A stretch of DNA of 64,000 nt, from assembly GCA_001544595.2 (NCBI GenBank), contig FCOH02000004.1:62001-126000 (forward strand), in the 5' to 3' direction. This DNA is from Caballeronia peredens (GTDB lineage: Bacteria; Pseudomonadota; Gammaproteobacteria; Burkholderiales; Burkholderiaceae). A program made the position numbers and the translations under genes. Within the stretch, counting starts at the first letter, position 1; every line of letters begins with the position of its first letter. Below, piece after piece: positions 36,663 to 46,311 of the stretch. The notes beneath the pieces are model-generated. The model made no database searches. It saw only the letters and a list, made by a program, of their open reading frames with translations, and was not told the DNA's origin.

Positions 36663-37966
36663 GCGACGTCTCGGGCGAGCGTGGCGTCGAGCGTGTCGCG
36701 GGTGCGTTGCGCGAGAAGCAGGAGTTCGTCGTCGCCGAGAATGTACGGCGGCATCATGTAGACCGTCGTGCCGATCGGGCGCATCAGCAACTCGCGCTGC
36801 AGCGCGTTGGCGAAGAAACGGCGCGAGAACGTCTTGTCGTCGATATCGACGTCGAACGCGAAGATCGTGCCGCGTTCGCGAAAGCCGCGCACGCGCGCGT
36901 GTTTCGCGAGCGGCTGCAGCGCCTCGCGCAACAACGCCGACTTGCGGCGGTTTTCAGCCAGCACGTTCGCGTTTTCGAAGAGATCGAGCGTCGCGAGCGC
37001 GGCGCGGCACGCGAGCGGATTGCCCGTGTACGAATGCGAATGCAGAAAACCGCGCGTGACGTCGTCGTCGTAGAAGGCAGCGTAGATGTCGTCGCGCGTG
37101 AGCACGATCGACAACGGCAGATAGCCGCCGCTGATGCCCTTCGACAGGCACACGAAATCCGGCCAGATTCCCGCCTGTTCGCACGCGAAAAAAGTACCGG
37201 TCCGGCCGCAGCCGACGGCGATTTCATCGGCGATCAGATGCACGCCGAATTCGTCGCACAGCGCGCGCAATTGCGTCAGATACGACGCGTCGTACATCGC
37301 CATGCCGGCCGCGCACTGCACGAGCGGCTCGACGATCACCGCCGCGAGATGCGCCGCGCGCTGCTCGAACAGCGTGCGCATCGCGCCGATGGCGGCATCG
37401 ACGCCCGCCACGGCCGGCGACGCGACCACATGCGCGTGGCGGATCAGCGGATCGTAAGCGTCCTTGAAGATGGCGACGTCGGTCACGCCGAGCGCGCCGA
37501 TCGTCTCGCCGTGATAGCTGTTCGCGAGGCACACGAATTCGCGCTTCTCGCCCTGTCCGCGATTGCGCCAGGCGTGAAAGCTCATCTTGAGCGCGATCTC
37601 CACCGCCGACGCGCCGTCCGACGCGAAAAAAGCATGACCGAGCGTGTGTTGCGTGAGCGCGGCAAGACGCTCGGCCAGTTCGACGGCGGGCGCGTGCGTG
37701 CAGCCCGCGAGCATCGCGTGTTCGAGCGTGTCGAGCTGATCCTTGAGCGCGCGGTTGATGTCCTCGTTCGCGTGGCCGAAGAGATTGACCCACCACGAAC
37801 TGATCGCATCGAGATAGCGCTTGCCTTCGTGGTCGTAGAGCCACGCGCCCTTGCCGCGCGCGATGGGCACGAGCGGCACGCGCTCGTGATGTTTCATCTG
37901 GGTGCACGGATGCCACACGGCGGCAAGCGAGCGGGCAACCCAGTCCTGATTGGCTTCTGTGTTCAA
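36659..37966 (-). CDS. bioA: Adenosylmethionine-8-amino-7-oxononanoate transaminase
   Basis: Class III aminotransferase of 435 residues making 7,8-diaminopelargonate with SAM as amino donor. Seen: [11 protein letters not shown] near the start, [47 protein letters not shown] and the PLP Lys in [12 protein letters not shown]. No ATG fits: the best start is TTG at 37966 ([10 protein letters not shown]), with GGAG six bases upstream. A rare start codon may lower yield. First gene of the bio run. Confidence 0.93.
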   Translation of the reverse strand: MNTEANQDWVARSLAAVWHPCTQMKHHERVPLVPIARGKGAWLYDHEGKRYLDAISSWWVNLFGHANEDINRALKDQLDTLEHAMLAGCTHAPAVELAERLAALTQHTLGHAFFASDGASAVEIALKMSFHAWRNRGQGEKREFVCLANSYHGETIGALGVTDVAIFKDAYDPLIRHAHVVASPAVAGVDAAIGAMRTLFEQRAAHLAAVIVEPLVQCAAGMAMYDASYLTQLRALCDEFGVHLIADEIAVGCGRTGTFFACEQAGIWPDFVCLSKGISGGYLPLSIVLTRDDIYAAFYDDDVTRGFLHSHSYTGNPLACRAALATLDLFENANVLAENRRKSALLREALQPLAKHARVRGFRERGTIFAFDVDIDDKTFSRRFFANALQRELLMRPIGTTVYMMPPYILGDDELLLLAQRTRDTLDATLARDVA

Positions 37967-38203
37967 AAACGGCTCCAGGGCCCGCGCACGCGGCGGGCCG
38001 GATACTTCGGGCGGGCGTCGGACGCCTGCGTTGCTGGGGAAACTGCGCCGTCCAATTATCTCTAAAAGAGGCCCGGGTTTCCGTAATCGGAAGGTATTTG
38101 CGCCATGCGTGGGCGCGCAACGGAAATGCGAAAACGCGCTATCGCACGCAACTTCGCTCAAATCGACGCGTTGTCGGCCGATCGACACGGAAGATGGCCA
38201 TTG

Positions 38204-38237
38204 CGCAAAAGCAAACGCCGGCGTGGAAGCCGGCGTT
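38204..38237 (-). terminator. Terminator of the secreted hydrolase gene
   Basis: On the minus strand AACGCCGGC-TTCCAC-GCCGGCGTT is followed by TGCTTTTGC. A perfect nine-pair stem, 22 bases after the stop at 38260 and before the bioA promoter zone. Confidence 0.85.
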
Positions 38238-38259
38238 CGACGAAGCGCGGAGGGCGCGT

Positions 38260-39516
38260 TCAGCGCGATGCGGTGCGGGTTTCGGCCGCCTGATCGTTCC
38301 ACACGACGCGATTGTTCACCGCGTAGAGCTTGCACGGATCGGCGCTCTGCTTCTGGCAGCTTGCGATGGCGACGGCCATCGGATCGTCGCCGCCTTCGGC
38401 CCACGACCACGCGCCCGAATCGGACACGGCAAACGCGCGGCTCGAATACTGCGAGAGGAAATTGCGATAGCCGGCGCGGCCGCTTTCATCGACATACGGC
38501 ACGGCCTGCACGGAATCGAGGTCGGCGAAGTCGGTCGCCTTCGGCATGCCGGGCTCGGCAACCTGATACTGCACGGCGGTCGGCATGCCGATCTGCGTGA
38601 GGAAGGCCTTCACGCGCGGCCACCAGATCTGCACGCCGTCGCGATCGCCGACGAGCCGGTGCGCGTCGTTCTTGTAGTTGCCGAAATCGACGAGGTTCGC
38701 GCGCGCGCCGTGCGACGTGTAGGCGGCGTACATTTTCGAGGACAGATCGCCTTGCCACACGGAGTCGTTGTCGCCGTAGAGCCACAGCGACGGCAGGCGC
38801 ACATGCTCACCGTACGAGCCGAAAGCATCGACGAGATTTTTCTGCCAGCCCGCGCATTCGTCCTGACGCAGGCCGCCGGAGAAGTTGATGAGGCCGCGCA
38901 CGCCCGGTGCCGCGACGGCATCGCGCGCGCCGTAAGCAATGGTTGTCAGCCCGCCGTGCGACGTGCCCGCGACCACGACGTGCGTCCTGTCCACATACGG
39001 CTGCTCGCTCATGTAGGCGATCGTCGCGGCGACGTCCTGCGCCTGCGCGAAGCCGTTCGCCTCGACGTCGCAGCCGTGGCCCGCGTAGTCGCCGCCCGAG
39101 CCCGCGAAGCCGCGGCGGTTCGGCACGACCACGACATAGCCGTGGCGCACGAATTCACGCGCGAGCGCAACCGGGCGATTGCGCGGCTGCGCGTGGGAAT
39201 CGCCGGGGAGCTTGCCGTGGTTGAAGACGATCATCGGGAACGGGCCCGCGCCGTCCGGCTTGAACACCGTGGTTTCGAGTTCGATGTCAGCTTCGGGAAT
39301 CTGGACGACGGATTCGTTCAGGCCATTGGCGACAGCGGGGAGGCCTGCGTCGAGCGAATCGGGAATGCGCGAGAGCGGCTGGCCAAACGCAGGCGCCTGC
39401 AGGCCTTCGGACTGACGCACGCCGCCGATCGGCTCGGCGCGCACGGCGGACGTGACGAGTGACGTCGCGAGCGCGCACACCATGCTGCATCCGACCACCC
39501 AGGTTTTGATCGCCAT
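38260..39516 (-). CDS. Exported alpha/beta-hydrolase (dienelactone hydrolase-like)
   Basis: 418 residues with a Sec signal peptide (MAIKTWVVGCSMVCALATSL, cut after VRA at about 27). The hydrolase domain shows PMIVFNHGKLPGDS as oxyanion strand, nucleophile Ser in VVAGTSHGGLTTIAYG, and Asp/His candidates in LYGDNDSV and NDAHRLVGDRDG. Such periplasmic esterases or peptidases have broad, unknown substrates. A cysteine pair at the C-terminus (CQKQSADPCKLY) may form a disulfide. Single gene with its own terminator. Confidence 0.8.
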   Translation of the reverse strand: MAIKTWVVGCSMVCALATSLVTSAVRAEPIGGVRQSEGLQAPAFGQPLSRIPDSLDAGLPAVANGLNESVVQIPEADIELETTVFKPDGAGPFPMIVFNHGKLPGDSHAQPRNRPVALAREFVRHGYVVVVPNRRGFAGSGGDYAGHGCDVEANGFAQAQDVAATIAYMSEQPYVDRTHVVVAGTSHGGLTTIAYGARDAVAAPGVRGLINFSGGLRQDECAGWQKNLVDAFGSYGEHVRLPSLWLYGDNDSVWQGDLSSKMYAAYTSHGARANLVDFGNYKNDAHRLVGDRDGVQIWWPRVKAFLTQIGMPTAVQYQVAEPGMPKATDFADLDSVQAVPYVDESGRAGYRNFLSQYSSRAFAVSDSGAWSWAEGGDDPMAVAIASCQKQSADPCKLYAVNNRVVWNDQAAETRTASR

Positions 39517-39847
39517 CCGTGAACTCCGACCGCGCTTCCAATTTGGCGTTTAAACGGCGTGGCCCCAAACATCGGATTTTGAAGTCACAAACCTATCGCG
39601 CCGCTCTCGAAGAGCAGTATCGGCTTACGGTTCCGGGAGTCATGCCCTGAAAAGGCACGACATTTGGCTTCAAAACGGGGCTTCGCTGCGAGTGCCCGGG
39701 CACGGAAATGACTGCGCCCTGACATGACCACAGATTAACCGTTCAAAATTGCACTGCACAATAAGTGGTACCCCGTAACTGTTTAATCTGAAAGGAAATT
39801 CTTAGGAAATTAATACCGCGGGAATACGCATATTTTTAAAAGAACAT
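39517..39847. other. AT-rich intergenic region
   Basis: About 330 bases, markedly AT-rich from 39730 to 39847 (TTAACCGTTCAAAATTGC; ATTTTTAAAAGAACATTTAC). It holds the promoter of the exported hydrolase and the 3' flank of the YchJ-like gene. I see no gene and no strong hairpin. Confidence 0.4.
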
Positions 39848-40270
39848 TTACTTCTCGCGGATCTCGCCGTCGACATAAACCCAGTTTCCCGCAGCGTTGC
39901 GCGTGAAGCGGCTGGCTTCGTGCAGACGATGCGCGCGCCCGCCCGTCTTGTAGCGCGCGACGAATTCGACTTCCTCGTGGTTCGCATCGACGACCGTATG
40001 GCGCCTGATCTGCAGGCCGAGCCAGCGCGTGCCGGTAGTGTCGGAGGCGTCGAGATCGGGCGGGCAGGTCGAGTCGGCCCAGCTCGCGCGCAGGTACGCG
40101 GTGTCGCCGAGCACGTAGGCGGTGTAGCGCGAACGCATCAGTTCCATCGCATTCGCGGGCGTTTCGCCGCCTTCGATGAAACGCCCGCAACACGCCGCGA
40201 AGCGCGGCGCGGGCGCGTTCGGGCGCAGATTCGGCGCCGCGCCGCCGCAAGGACATTCCACCGGCTTCAT
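39848..40270 (-). CDS. YchJ-family protein with SEC-C-like metal motif
   Basis: 140 residues of the UPF0225/YchJ family: a cysteine-rich N-terminus (CPCGG...FAACCGRFIEGG) and an NTF2-like domain with MRSRYTAYVLGDTAYLRASW and GLQIRRHTVV. The C-terminal metal-binding motif found in E. coli YchJ is lost. Function in the cell is not known. ATG at 40270 overlaps the GST stop by four bases. Confidence 0.87.
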   Translation of the reverse strand: MKPVECPCGGAAPNLRPNAPAPRFAACCGRFIEGGETPANAMELMRSRYTAYVLGDTAYLRASWADSTCPPDLDASDTTGTRWLGLQIRRHTVVDANHEEVEFVARYKTGGRAHRLHEASRFTRNAAGNWVYVDGEIREK

Positions 40271-40875
40271 TGATCGACGCCCGGCATGTCGACGTGACGC
40301 GGCTGAATGCGCACGCGTTCGAGCCACGCGCGGATCGCCGGATAGCGCGCCAGATCGACGTTCGCTTCGTCGGCGACGTGCGTGTAGGCGTAGAGCGCGA
40401 TATCGGCGACGGTGTAGCGCTCGCCGACGAAAAACGTGCGCGTCGCGAGATGCTGTTCCATCACGTCCAGCGCGCGATAGGAGCCTGCGAGCCGGTCGGG
40501 CAGGCGGGCGTCGTCGGGGCGCTTCAGGAATTGCAGGATGAAGCGCGCCACCGCGACGTTCGGCTCGTGGCTGTACTGCTCGAAGAACATCCACTGCAGC
40601 ACTTGCGCGCGCTCCAGCCGGTCGTCCGGCAGAAGCGGCGAGCCGTCGGCGAGATAGCAGAGGATGGCGTCGGATTCGGCGAGGATGGTTTGATCGTCGA
40701 TGACGAGCACCGGTACCTTGCCGTTCGGATTGAGCTTCTTGAAGGCGTCCGTGCGGGTTGCGCCGTTCATCATGTCGACTTCATGCCAGACATACGGCAG
40801 ATTCAGTTGCTCGAGCGCGAGGCGCACCTTGTAGCAATTGCCCGATGCCGAGACGCCGTGTACGTGATAGGTCAC
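40267..40875 (-). CDS. Glutathione S-transferase family protein
   Basis: 202 residues. Thioredoxin-like N-terminal part (VHGVSASGNCYKVRLALEQL, NPNGKVPVLVIDD, AESDAILCYLADG) and helical C-terminal part (GERYTVADIALYAYTHVA). Ser and Cys in SASGNCYKV are catalytic candidates. The start is the GTG at 40875, which has AAGGG nine bases upstream. An ATG at 40908 would overlap the SDR stop by seven bases and lacks such a site. Middle gene of the SDR-GST-YchJ run. Confidence 0.85.
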   Translation of the reverse strand: MTYHVHGVSASGNCYKVRLALEQLNLPYVWHEVDMMNGATRTDAFKKLNPNGKVPVLVIDDQTILAESDAILCYLADGSPLLPDDRLERAQVLQWMFFEQYSHEPNVAVARFILQFLKRPDDARLPDRLAGSYRALDVMEQHLATRTFFVGERYTVADIALYAYTHVADEANVDLARYPAIRAWLERVRIQPRHVDMPGVDQ

Positions 40876-40901
40876 TGCGGTTTTCCCTTGATTTGTATGA
40901 C

Positions 40902-41579
40902 TTACCATTCCAGCTTCGTGCCGTCGTACTGGACGAAGCTGCCGTTGAATGCGTCGCGCATCGCGCCCGCTTCGGCGATCACCGCGCGCATGCCGGAGAC
41001 GCTGTGCGCGACGTCGATCGCCGCCGACGGGCCGCCCATTTCCGTGCGCACCCAGCCCGGATGCAGCGCGATGCATGCCGAATGGCGCGACTCCAGCGAC
41101 GCCACCTTCAGCGCCGAATTGAGCGCCGCCTTGCTCGCGCGATAGAGCCAGCCGGTCGTGCCGCTCGTCTCGCCGATGCTGCCCATTTTGCTCGACACGA
41201 CCGCGAGCACGCCGCGCGCCGCGTCGGTGAGCGGCAGGAGCACGGGGATCAGCTGCATGGGACCGCGCACGTTGGTATGCATGACCTGATCGAAGTCGTC
41301 GGCGCTGATCGTCTCGACGCCCTCCGTGCGCGGGCCGTACACGCCCGACACGACGATCGCCACGTCCAGCCGTTCTTCGTCGAGTTGCCAGGCGAGCGCC
41401 GCGATCTGCTCGGGTTGCGTGACGTCGAGCGGAAAAGTTTGCGCGCCCATGGCGTCGAGCGCGGAGAGCGAGGTCTTGTCGCGGGCGGTGGCGAGCACGC
41501 GCCAGCCGTCGCGGGAATACTCGCGTGCGAATTCGTGGCCGAGTCCGCGCGACGCGCCGACGATCAGGACGGTTTTCAT
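40902..41579 (-). CDS. Short-chain dehydrogenase/reductase
   Basis: Rossmann-fold oxidoreductase of 225 residues. NAD(P)-binding GASRGLGHEFAREY, the ATARD segment, VSGVYGP in place of the usual NNAG, a Ser in VVSSKMGS and the YRASK catalytic Tyr-Lys, followed by HPGWVRTEMGG. This pattern is close to C-factor-like SDRs that act on small carbonyls. The GST and YchJ genes follow closely. Substrate unknown. Confidence 0.88.
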   Translation of the reverse strand: MKTVLIVGASRGLGHEFAREYSRDGWRVLATARDKTSLSALDAMGAQTFPLDVTQPEQIAALAWQLDEERLDVAIVVSGVYGPRTEGVETISADDFDQVMHTNVRGPMQLIPVLLPLTDAARGVLAVVSSKMGSIGETSGTTGWLYRASKAALNSALKVASLESRHSACIALHPGWVRTEMGGPSAAIDVAHSVSGMRAVIAEAGAMRDAFNGSFVQYDGTKLEW

Positions 41580-41757
41580 GGGCGTTAAGTTCCGTGGAAT
41601 GGTGTGTTTCGGAATATAGCGCGCGGGGGAAAGTTGCGCATGGGCAGATATTGGATGATGGTTCTGAGTTTGTGAACCAGGCCGTTTGGATGAGTAGTTA
41701 TGCCAAGTAAAAAGGGTAAAGTGATTCACCTCGGAACCCTTCGACGAGGAGCAAAAC

Positions 41758-42027
41758 ATGCAAGACTATTCGGCAAAGATAATTCAGCATCCCCTGCCGC
41801 CCAACATCAGTGAGCGCTGGATTGAGGAGCTTCGTGAGCAGACTGCCGCTCAGAGAAAAGCGGAGGCGTTGGCGCGAAAGATTCTGGGATACGAGGAGCC
41901 GAGCGACTTGAACAGAAGGTTCATCGAGCACCTGATGAATTTTCCCAAGATCGACTGCGACGACTCGATCTTTGCGCGACATCCCGAGACTCATCCGGAC
42001 ATCGGAGACGCGGATGTATCTGGCTGA
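41758..42027 (+). CDS. Putative antitoxin partner of the PIN toxin (unrecognised family)
   Basis: 89 residues, MQDYSAKIIQHPLPPNISER at the start, then a charged helix (ELREQTAAQRKAEALARKIL) and an acidic tail (ETHPDIGDADVSG). Its last 14 bases overlap the start of the PIN-domain gene, as antitoxin genes do. I cannot match it to ribbon-helix-helix, AbrB, Phd or HigA folds; the helix plus disordered acidic end would suit blocking a PIN active site. A good ribosome site (GACGAGGAGC) is present. The base composition around it is less GC-rich than its neighbours, which hints at transfer. The role is inferred from position. Confidence 0.7.
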   Translation: MQDYSAKIIQHPLPPNISERWIEELREQTAAQRKAEALARKILGYEEPSDLNRRFIEHLMNFPKIDCDDSIFARHPETHPDIGDADVSG

Positions 42028-42430
42028 CACGAATGTCATTAGCGAGACCAGAAGACCGGATCGCACGAACGAAGGTGTACGCGCATTTTTTCGTCAGGCA
42101 TGGCTCGATCGAAACGACGTCCATCTGTCCGTGGTGACCGTCGGCGAACTCCGACGCGGTGTCGACCTGCTCCGTCACCGAGGCGACGTTGCGCAGGCGA
42201 AAACGGTGGAAACGTGGTTGAAAGACGTCTTGCGCCGATACGACGGAAAAATTCTGCCTGTCAGCAGGCAGATAAGCGAGGTGTGGGGACGCCTTCGCGC
42301 GCCGCATCCGGAACCGGCGCTGGACAAGCTCATCGCGGCGACGGCCATGTTCTATGGCCTTACCGTGGTCACACGCAACGTACGCGACTTTTCCAGAACG
42401 GGCGTGAAGATCCTGAATCCCTTCGAGTAG
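42014..42430 (+). CDS. PIN-domain ribonuclease toxin (VapC/FitB-like)
   Basis: 138 residues. PIN-domain acidic residues: Asp5 in MYLADTNVISETRR, Glu in VTVGELRRGV, Asp in ALDKLIAATAM and a final Asp in VTRNVRDFSRTGV. The opening is like that of FitB. Such toxins cleave tRNA or rRNA and are held inactive by the co-expressed partner. Translation of this frame begins inside the partner gene (14-base overlap). Family call is sure; target RNA unknown. Confidence 0.9.
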   Translation: MYLADTNVISETRRPDRTNEGVRAFFRQAWLDRNDVHLSVVTVGELRRGVDLLRHRGDVAQAKTVETWLKDVLRRYDGKILPVSRQISEVWGRLRAPHPEPALDKLIAATAMFYGLTVVTRNVRDFSRTGVKILNPFE

Positions 42431-42474
42431 CGCCCGCGCCGGCCGCGCACTTCGCGCGGGCCGGCGCTGCCGAA
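42431..42474. terminator. GC-rich hairpin between convergent toxin and thiolase genes
   Basis: AGCGCCCGCGCCGGCC and GGGCCGGCGCT flank a short GC-rich loop (about 42429-42470). The stem is strong but lacks a T-run; it may act on both strands. Confidence 0.45.
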
Positions 42475-42475
42475 T

Positions 42476-43669
42476 TCAAACCAGCTCGACGCCCATCGCG
42501 GTTGCTTCGCCGCCGCCGATACACAGGCTCGCCACACCGCGCTTCAACCCGCGCGCGCGCAGTGCGCCGATCAGCGTCACGAGAATCCGCGCCCCGGAAG
42601 CCCCGATCGGATGACCGAGCGCGCATGCGCCGCCGTTCACATTGACCTTGTCGTGCGGCAGATCGTGCTCGCGCATCGCGGCCATCGTCACGACGGCGAA
42701 TGCCTCGTTGATCTCGTACAGATCGACATCGCCCGCGCGCCAGCCGTTCTTCTCGAAGAGTTTGCGGATCGCGCCGACCGGCGCAGTCGTGAACAGCGCC
42801 GGCTGCTGAGCGAACGTGCTGTGTCCGGCCACGCGCGCGATCGGCGTGACGCCCAGGCGCTGCGCGGTCGATTCGCGCATCATGACGAGCGCCGCCGCGC
42901 CATCCGAAATGGACGACGAATTCGCCGCCGTCACCGTGCCGTCCTTCGCGAACGCGGGCTTGAGCGACGGAATCTTCTCGATGTTCGCCTTGAACGGCTG
43001 TTCGTCGCGCTCGACGAGCGTATCGCTTTTTCTGCCCTGCAACGTGACCGGCGCGATTTCCCATTTGAACGAGCCGTCCTCGTTGGCCTGCTTCGCGCGG
43101 CGCAGCGATTCGACCGCGAATGCATCCTGCGACTCGCGCGAGAACGCATACGACGACGCGCACTGCTCCGCGAACGTGCCCATCAGGCGGCCCTTTTCGT
43201 ACGCGTCCTCCAGGCCGTCGAGGAACATGTGATCGAGCACCTGTCCGTGGCCCATGCGCATGCCGCCGCGCGCTTTCGGCAGCAGATACGGCGCCTGCGT
43301 CATGCTCTCCATGCCGCCCGCGACGATCACGTCGGCGGAGCCCGCGAGCAGCATGTCGTGCGCGAACATCGCGGCGCGCATGCCGGAGCCGCACATCTTG
43401 TTGACGGTCGTGCAGCCGGTCGCGAGCGGCAGGCCCGCGCCTAGCGCGGCCTGCCGCGCCGGGGCCTGTCCTTGTCCCGCGGGCAGCACGCAGCCCATGA
43501 TGGCTTCGTCGACGAGTTCCGGCGCGAGGCCCGCGCGCTCGCGCGCCGCGGCGATCGCGACCGCGCCGAGCTGCGCCGCGGTCAGCGTGGCGAAGTCGCC
43601 CTGAAACGCGGCCATCGGCGTGCGCGCCGCCGAGACGATGACGACCGGGTCCGTGTGTCTCTCACTCAT
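42476..43669 (-). CDS. Acetyl-CoA acetyltransferase (thiolase II)
   Basis: Joins or splits acetoacetyl-CoA and acyl-CoA units; 397 residues. Catalytic Cys93 in NKMCGSGMRA, His in NGGACALGHPIGASGARI, and the second Cys in SLCIGGGEATAMGVELV. Last gene of the regulator-aceK-can-thiolase run; its ATG overlaps the carbonic anhydrase end by eight bases. Role fits ketone-body or leucine end-product use with the HMG-CoA lyase elsewhere in the window. Confidence 0.92.
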   Translation of the reverse strand: MSERHTDPVVIVSAARTPMAAFQGDFATLTAAQLGAVAIAAARERAGLAPELVDEAIMGCVLPAGQGQAPARQAALGAGLPLATGCTTVNKMCGSGMRAAMFAHDMLLAGSADVIVAGGMESMTQAPYLLPKARGGMRMGHGQVLDHMFLDGLEDAYEKGRLMGTFAEQCASSYAFSRESQDAFAVESLRRAKQANEDGSFKWEIAPVTLQGRKSDTLVERDEQPFKANIEKIPSLKPAFAKDGTVTAANSSSISDGAAALVMMRESTAQRLGVTPIARVAGHSTFAQQPALFTTAPVGAIRKLFEKNGWRAGDVDLYEINEAFAVVTMAAMREHDLPHDKVNVNGGACALGHPIGASGARILVTLIGALRARGLKRGVASLCIGGGEATAMGVELV

Positions 43670-44444
43670 GTTTCAGCTCCTTGATGACGCCTTGAACGAT
43701 TGCAGGAACGTCGCCCAGGCGCGCCGCATCGGACGCGAGGACATCGTTCTCCGCGGAATGCGCGCCGCCGCGAGTCAGCGCGGCAATGCCCGACTGATAC
43801 ACCGGATCGATCTCCTCCGGTGCGCTGATCATCATGCCCATGTTGCGCAGGCGGCCGTCGTGCACGCCGTAGGTCCAGCCGTGCACGGTGAGTTCCTGGC
43901 CGCGCGCCCATGCATCGTTGACGACGGTCGTGCGGCACACGTTGATGGTCTGCTCGATCGTGTTCAGTTCCACCAGCCGCCGATGCCGCGCATCGCCCAT
44001 CGGCCAGTCGTCGAGCAGCGTGGCGTGCTTCTCGCGCACGTCCTCGACGTGGCGCAGCCAGTTGTCGGCGAGGCCGACGCGCCGCCCCATGAGCGCCGCG
44101 CCCACGCCCGAGCAGCCGTAGTGGCCGACGACCATGATGTGCTTCACCTTCAGCATATCGACGGCGAACTGGATGACGGAAAGACAGTTGAGGTCCGAGT
44201 GCACCACCACGTTCGCGATGTTTCTGTGCACGAACACTTCGCCCGGCGGCAGGCCGATGATCTCGTTGGCGGGCACGCGCGAATCCGAGCAGCCGATCCA
44301 CAGATATTCCGGCGCCTGCTGATGCGCGAGGCGCCTGAAGAATTCCGCGTCCTCGGCAAGCTTGCCTTCGACCCAGTTCTGATTGTTCGCGAACAGGTGA
44401 GCAAGCGGATTCGGGGCTTCGTTGTTGTCGTCAGTGTGGTTCAT
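43662..44444 (-). CDS. can: Beta-class carbonic anhydrase
   Basis: Zinc enzyme of 260 residues interconverting CO2 and bicarbonate. Zinc ligands Cys52 and Asp54 (IGCSDSRVP), His108 and Cys111 (VVGHYGCSGV) are all in place. It is about 40 residues longer than E. coli Can, with extra C-terminal sequence. It could supply bicarbonate for biotin-dependent carboxylases. Start ATG at 44444, 31 bases after aceK. Confidence 0.94.
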   Translation of the reverse strand: MNHTDDNNEAPNPLAHLFANNQNWVEGKLAEDAEFFRRLAHQQAPEYLWIGCSDSRVPANEIIGLPPGEVFVHRNIANVVVHSDLNCLSVIQFAVDMLKVKHIMVVGHYGCSGVGAALMGRRVGLADNWLRHVEDVREKHATLLDDWPMGDARHRRLVELNTIEQTINVCRTTVVNDAWARGQELTVHGWTYGVHDGRLRNMGMMISAPEEIDPVYQSGIAALTRGGAHSAENDVLASDAARLGDVPAIVQGVIKELKHE

Positions 44445-44475
44445 GTTCGATGGTCGGAACACGACGCGCATGCCG

Positions 44476-46278
44476 TCAGGCGGCACGCGCGTCCGGTTGG
44501 CCGGAAGGGGCGAAACGCTCCGGATAACGGATGCAGAATCGGGCTTCGCGGTCGTAGGGAAAGAAATCGGCGAGTTCGCCGCGTAACAGTTGCTCCTTGT
44601 GATGCTGCCAGAGCGCCGGATCGAAGAAGTCGGCGTGATGGCGCATGAAGGCCGCGCGCACGCGCGGATCGCCGAGCAGAAACGTGCCGTACGTCTCGGG
44701 AAAGATGTCGTGCGGCCCGACGGTATACCACGGTTCGCCCGACAGCTCGTCTTCCTCGTAGCGCGGCGGCGGCACGCGGCGCACGTTGCAATCGGTCAGA
44801 TATTCGATTTCGTCGTAATCGTAGAACACCACGCGGCCGTGGCGCGTCACGCCGAAATTCTTGTACAGCATGTCGCCGGGAAAGATGTTCGCCTGGATCA
44901 GTTGCTTGATCGCGTCGCCGTATTCCCTGATGCCGTGCTCGATGTCCTCGTCGCTGCCGTTTTGCAGGAAGAGATTGAGCGGCACCATGCGGCGCTCGAT
45001 ATACACATGCCGGATCACGAGCTTGTCGCCTTCGTATTCGATCATCGAAGGCGCCTCGTTTTCCAGTTCGCGGATGAGCGCGTCGTCGAGGCGCGCGAGC
45101 GGCAGCGCGACGCTCGAATATTCGAGCGTGTCGGCCATGCGGCCCAGGCGATCATGCCGCTTCACGAGCTGGTACTTGTCCTGAATCTTCGCGCGCGTGG
45201 TTTCCTTCGGCGGCGGAAACGCATCCTTGATGAGCTTGAACACGTACGGAAACGAAGGCAGCGTGAAGACGATCATAACGAGCCCCTTGATTCCCGGCGC
45301 GACGATGAACCGGTCGCTCGAATGCGACAGATGATGCAGCAGGTCGCGATAGAACAGATTCTTGCCCTGCTTCTGCAGGCCGACGGACGTATAGATTTCC
45401 GCTTTCGGCTTGCGCGGCATGATGGTGCACAGGAACTGCACGTACGCGGACGGCACTTCCATGTCGACGAGAAAATACGAGTGCGAAAAACTGAAGATGA
45501 TCAGCACCTGCTCGCGCGACAGCAGCACGGTATCGAGCGCGAGCAGCCCGGGCCGCGTGTGCCGCACGGCGATGGCGAACGGCAGCAGCGCATCGCCGTT
45601 GATGATGCGCCCGACGATATACGCCGCCTTGTTGCGGAAGAACAGTGACGAAAGCACGTGAATCTGGAAGTTGGGCGCGGGCGTCAGGTCGCCGAAAGCG
45701 TCGCGGACCGATTGAATCACGCACTGCACGTCGCGCGCCAGATCTTCGAACGGCGGCTCCAGCTGAAAATTGGTGACGATGCGCTCGATCGTCGCGGCGA
45801 GCCCGTCTTTCTCCGGGTAATACGCGCGGTACGTGGGCTTCGCCGCGGGCTCGTCGTTCTCGATGTATTCGGTCGATACCGCCGGCCGCACGAAGATGAA
45901 ATCGTTGTTGAAGTACGAGCGATGCAGGATCTTGCAGCACACCGAGTTGAAGAACGTCTCGGCGCATTCGGGCTGCCGGTGCGTCATCAGCAAGCCGATG
46001 TAGTGCAGCTTGATCTGCTGCCAGACATCGTCTTCGATATTCTCGGCGTCGTATTCGTCTTCGAGCAGCGCCACGCATTCCGTGACGCGATCGTCGTACG
46101 ACGTGATGCGCTCGCGCGCGAGTTGCTGCAACGCGAGCCAGTCGCCGCGCTCGAACAGATGCTTGGCCCGGATCGCGGCCTCGCGAAACACACGGTAATG
46201 GCGATCGAATCCTTCGAGCATCGTCTGCGCGACGTCGAAGCCGATTTGCGACGACAGCAGCTTGGGAAAGTGATTCAT
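44476..46278 (-). CDS. aceK: Isocitrate dehydrogenase kinase/phosphatase
   Basis: 600 residues, matching AceK, which phosphorylates and dephosphorylates isocitrate dehydrogenase to divert carbon into the glyoxylate bypass. Seen: the regulatory helical N-terminal half ([20 protein letters not shown]), the ATP site with [16 protein letters not shown] and the catalytic-loop region [20 protein letters not shown]. Neighbours differ from the enteric aceBAK arrangement. It follows the LiuR-like regulator gene by 33 bases. Confidence 0.95.
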   Translation of the reverse strand: MNHFPKLLSSQIGFDVAQTMLEGFDRHYRVFREAAIRAKHLFERGDWLALQQLARERITSYDDRVTECVALLEDEYDAENIEDDVWQQIKLHYIGLLMTHRQPECAETFFNSVCCKILHRSYFNNDFIFVRPAVSTEYIENDEPAAKPTYRAYYPEKDGLAATIERIVTNFQLEPPFEDLARDVQCVIQSVRDAFGDLTPAPNFQIHVLSSLFFRNKAAYIVGRIINGDALLPFAIAVRHTRPGLLALDTVLLSREQVLIIFSFSHSYFLVDMEVPSAYVQFLCTIMPRKPKAEIYTSVGLQKQGKNLFYRDLLHHLSHSSDRFIVAPGIKGLVMIVFTLPSFPYVFKLIKDAFPPPKETTRAKIQDKYQLVKRHDRLGRMADTLEYSSVALPLARLDDALIRELENEAPSMIEYEGDKLVIRHVYIERRMVPLNLFLQNGSDEDIEHGIREYGDAIKQLIQANIFPGDMLYKNFGVTRHGRVVFYDYDEIEYLTDCNVRRVPPPRYEEDELSGEPWYTVGPHDIFPETYGTFLLGDPRVRAAFMRHHADFFDPALWQHHKEQLLRGELADFFPYDREARFCIRYPERFAPSGQPDARAA

Positions 46279-46311
46279 GTCGGCCCTGCGCTTCGTGTGT
46301 TTGCCTTCAGA

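Noticed and set aside
41700..42430. Low-GC island as a possible prophage or integrated element edge
   Set aside because: Only two genes, no integrase, no tRNA and no direct repeats at the ends; a toxin-antitoxin module alone explains it.
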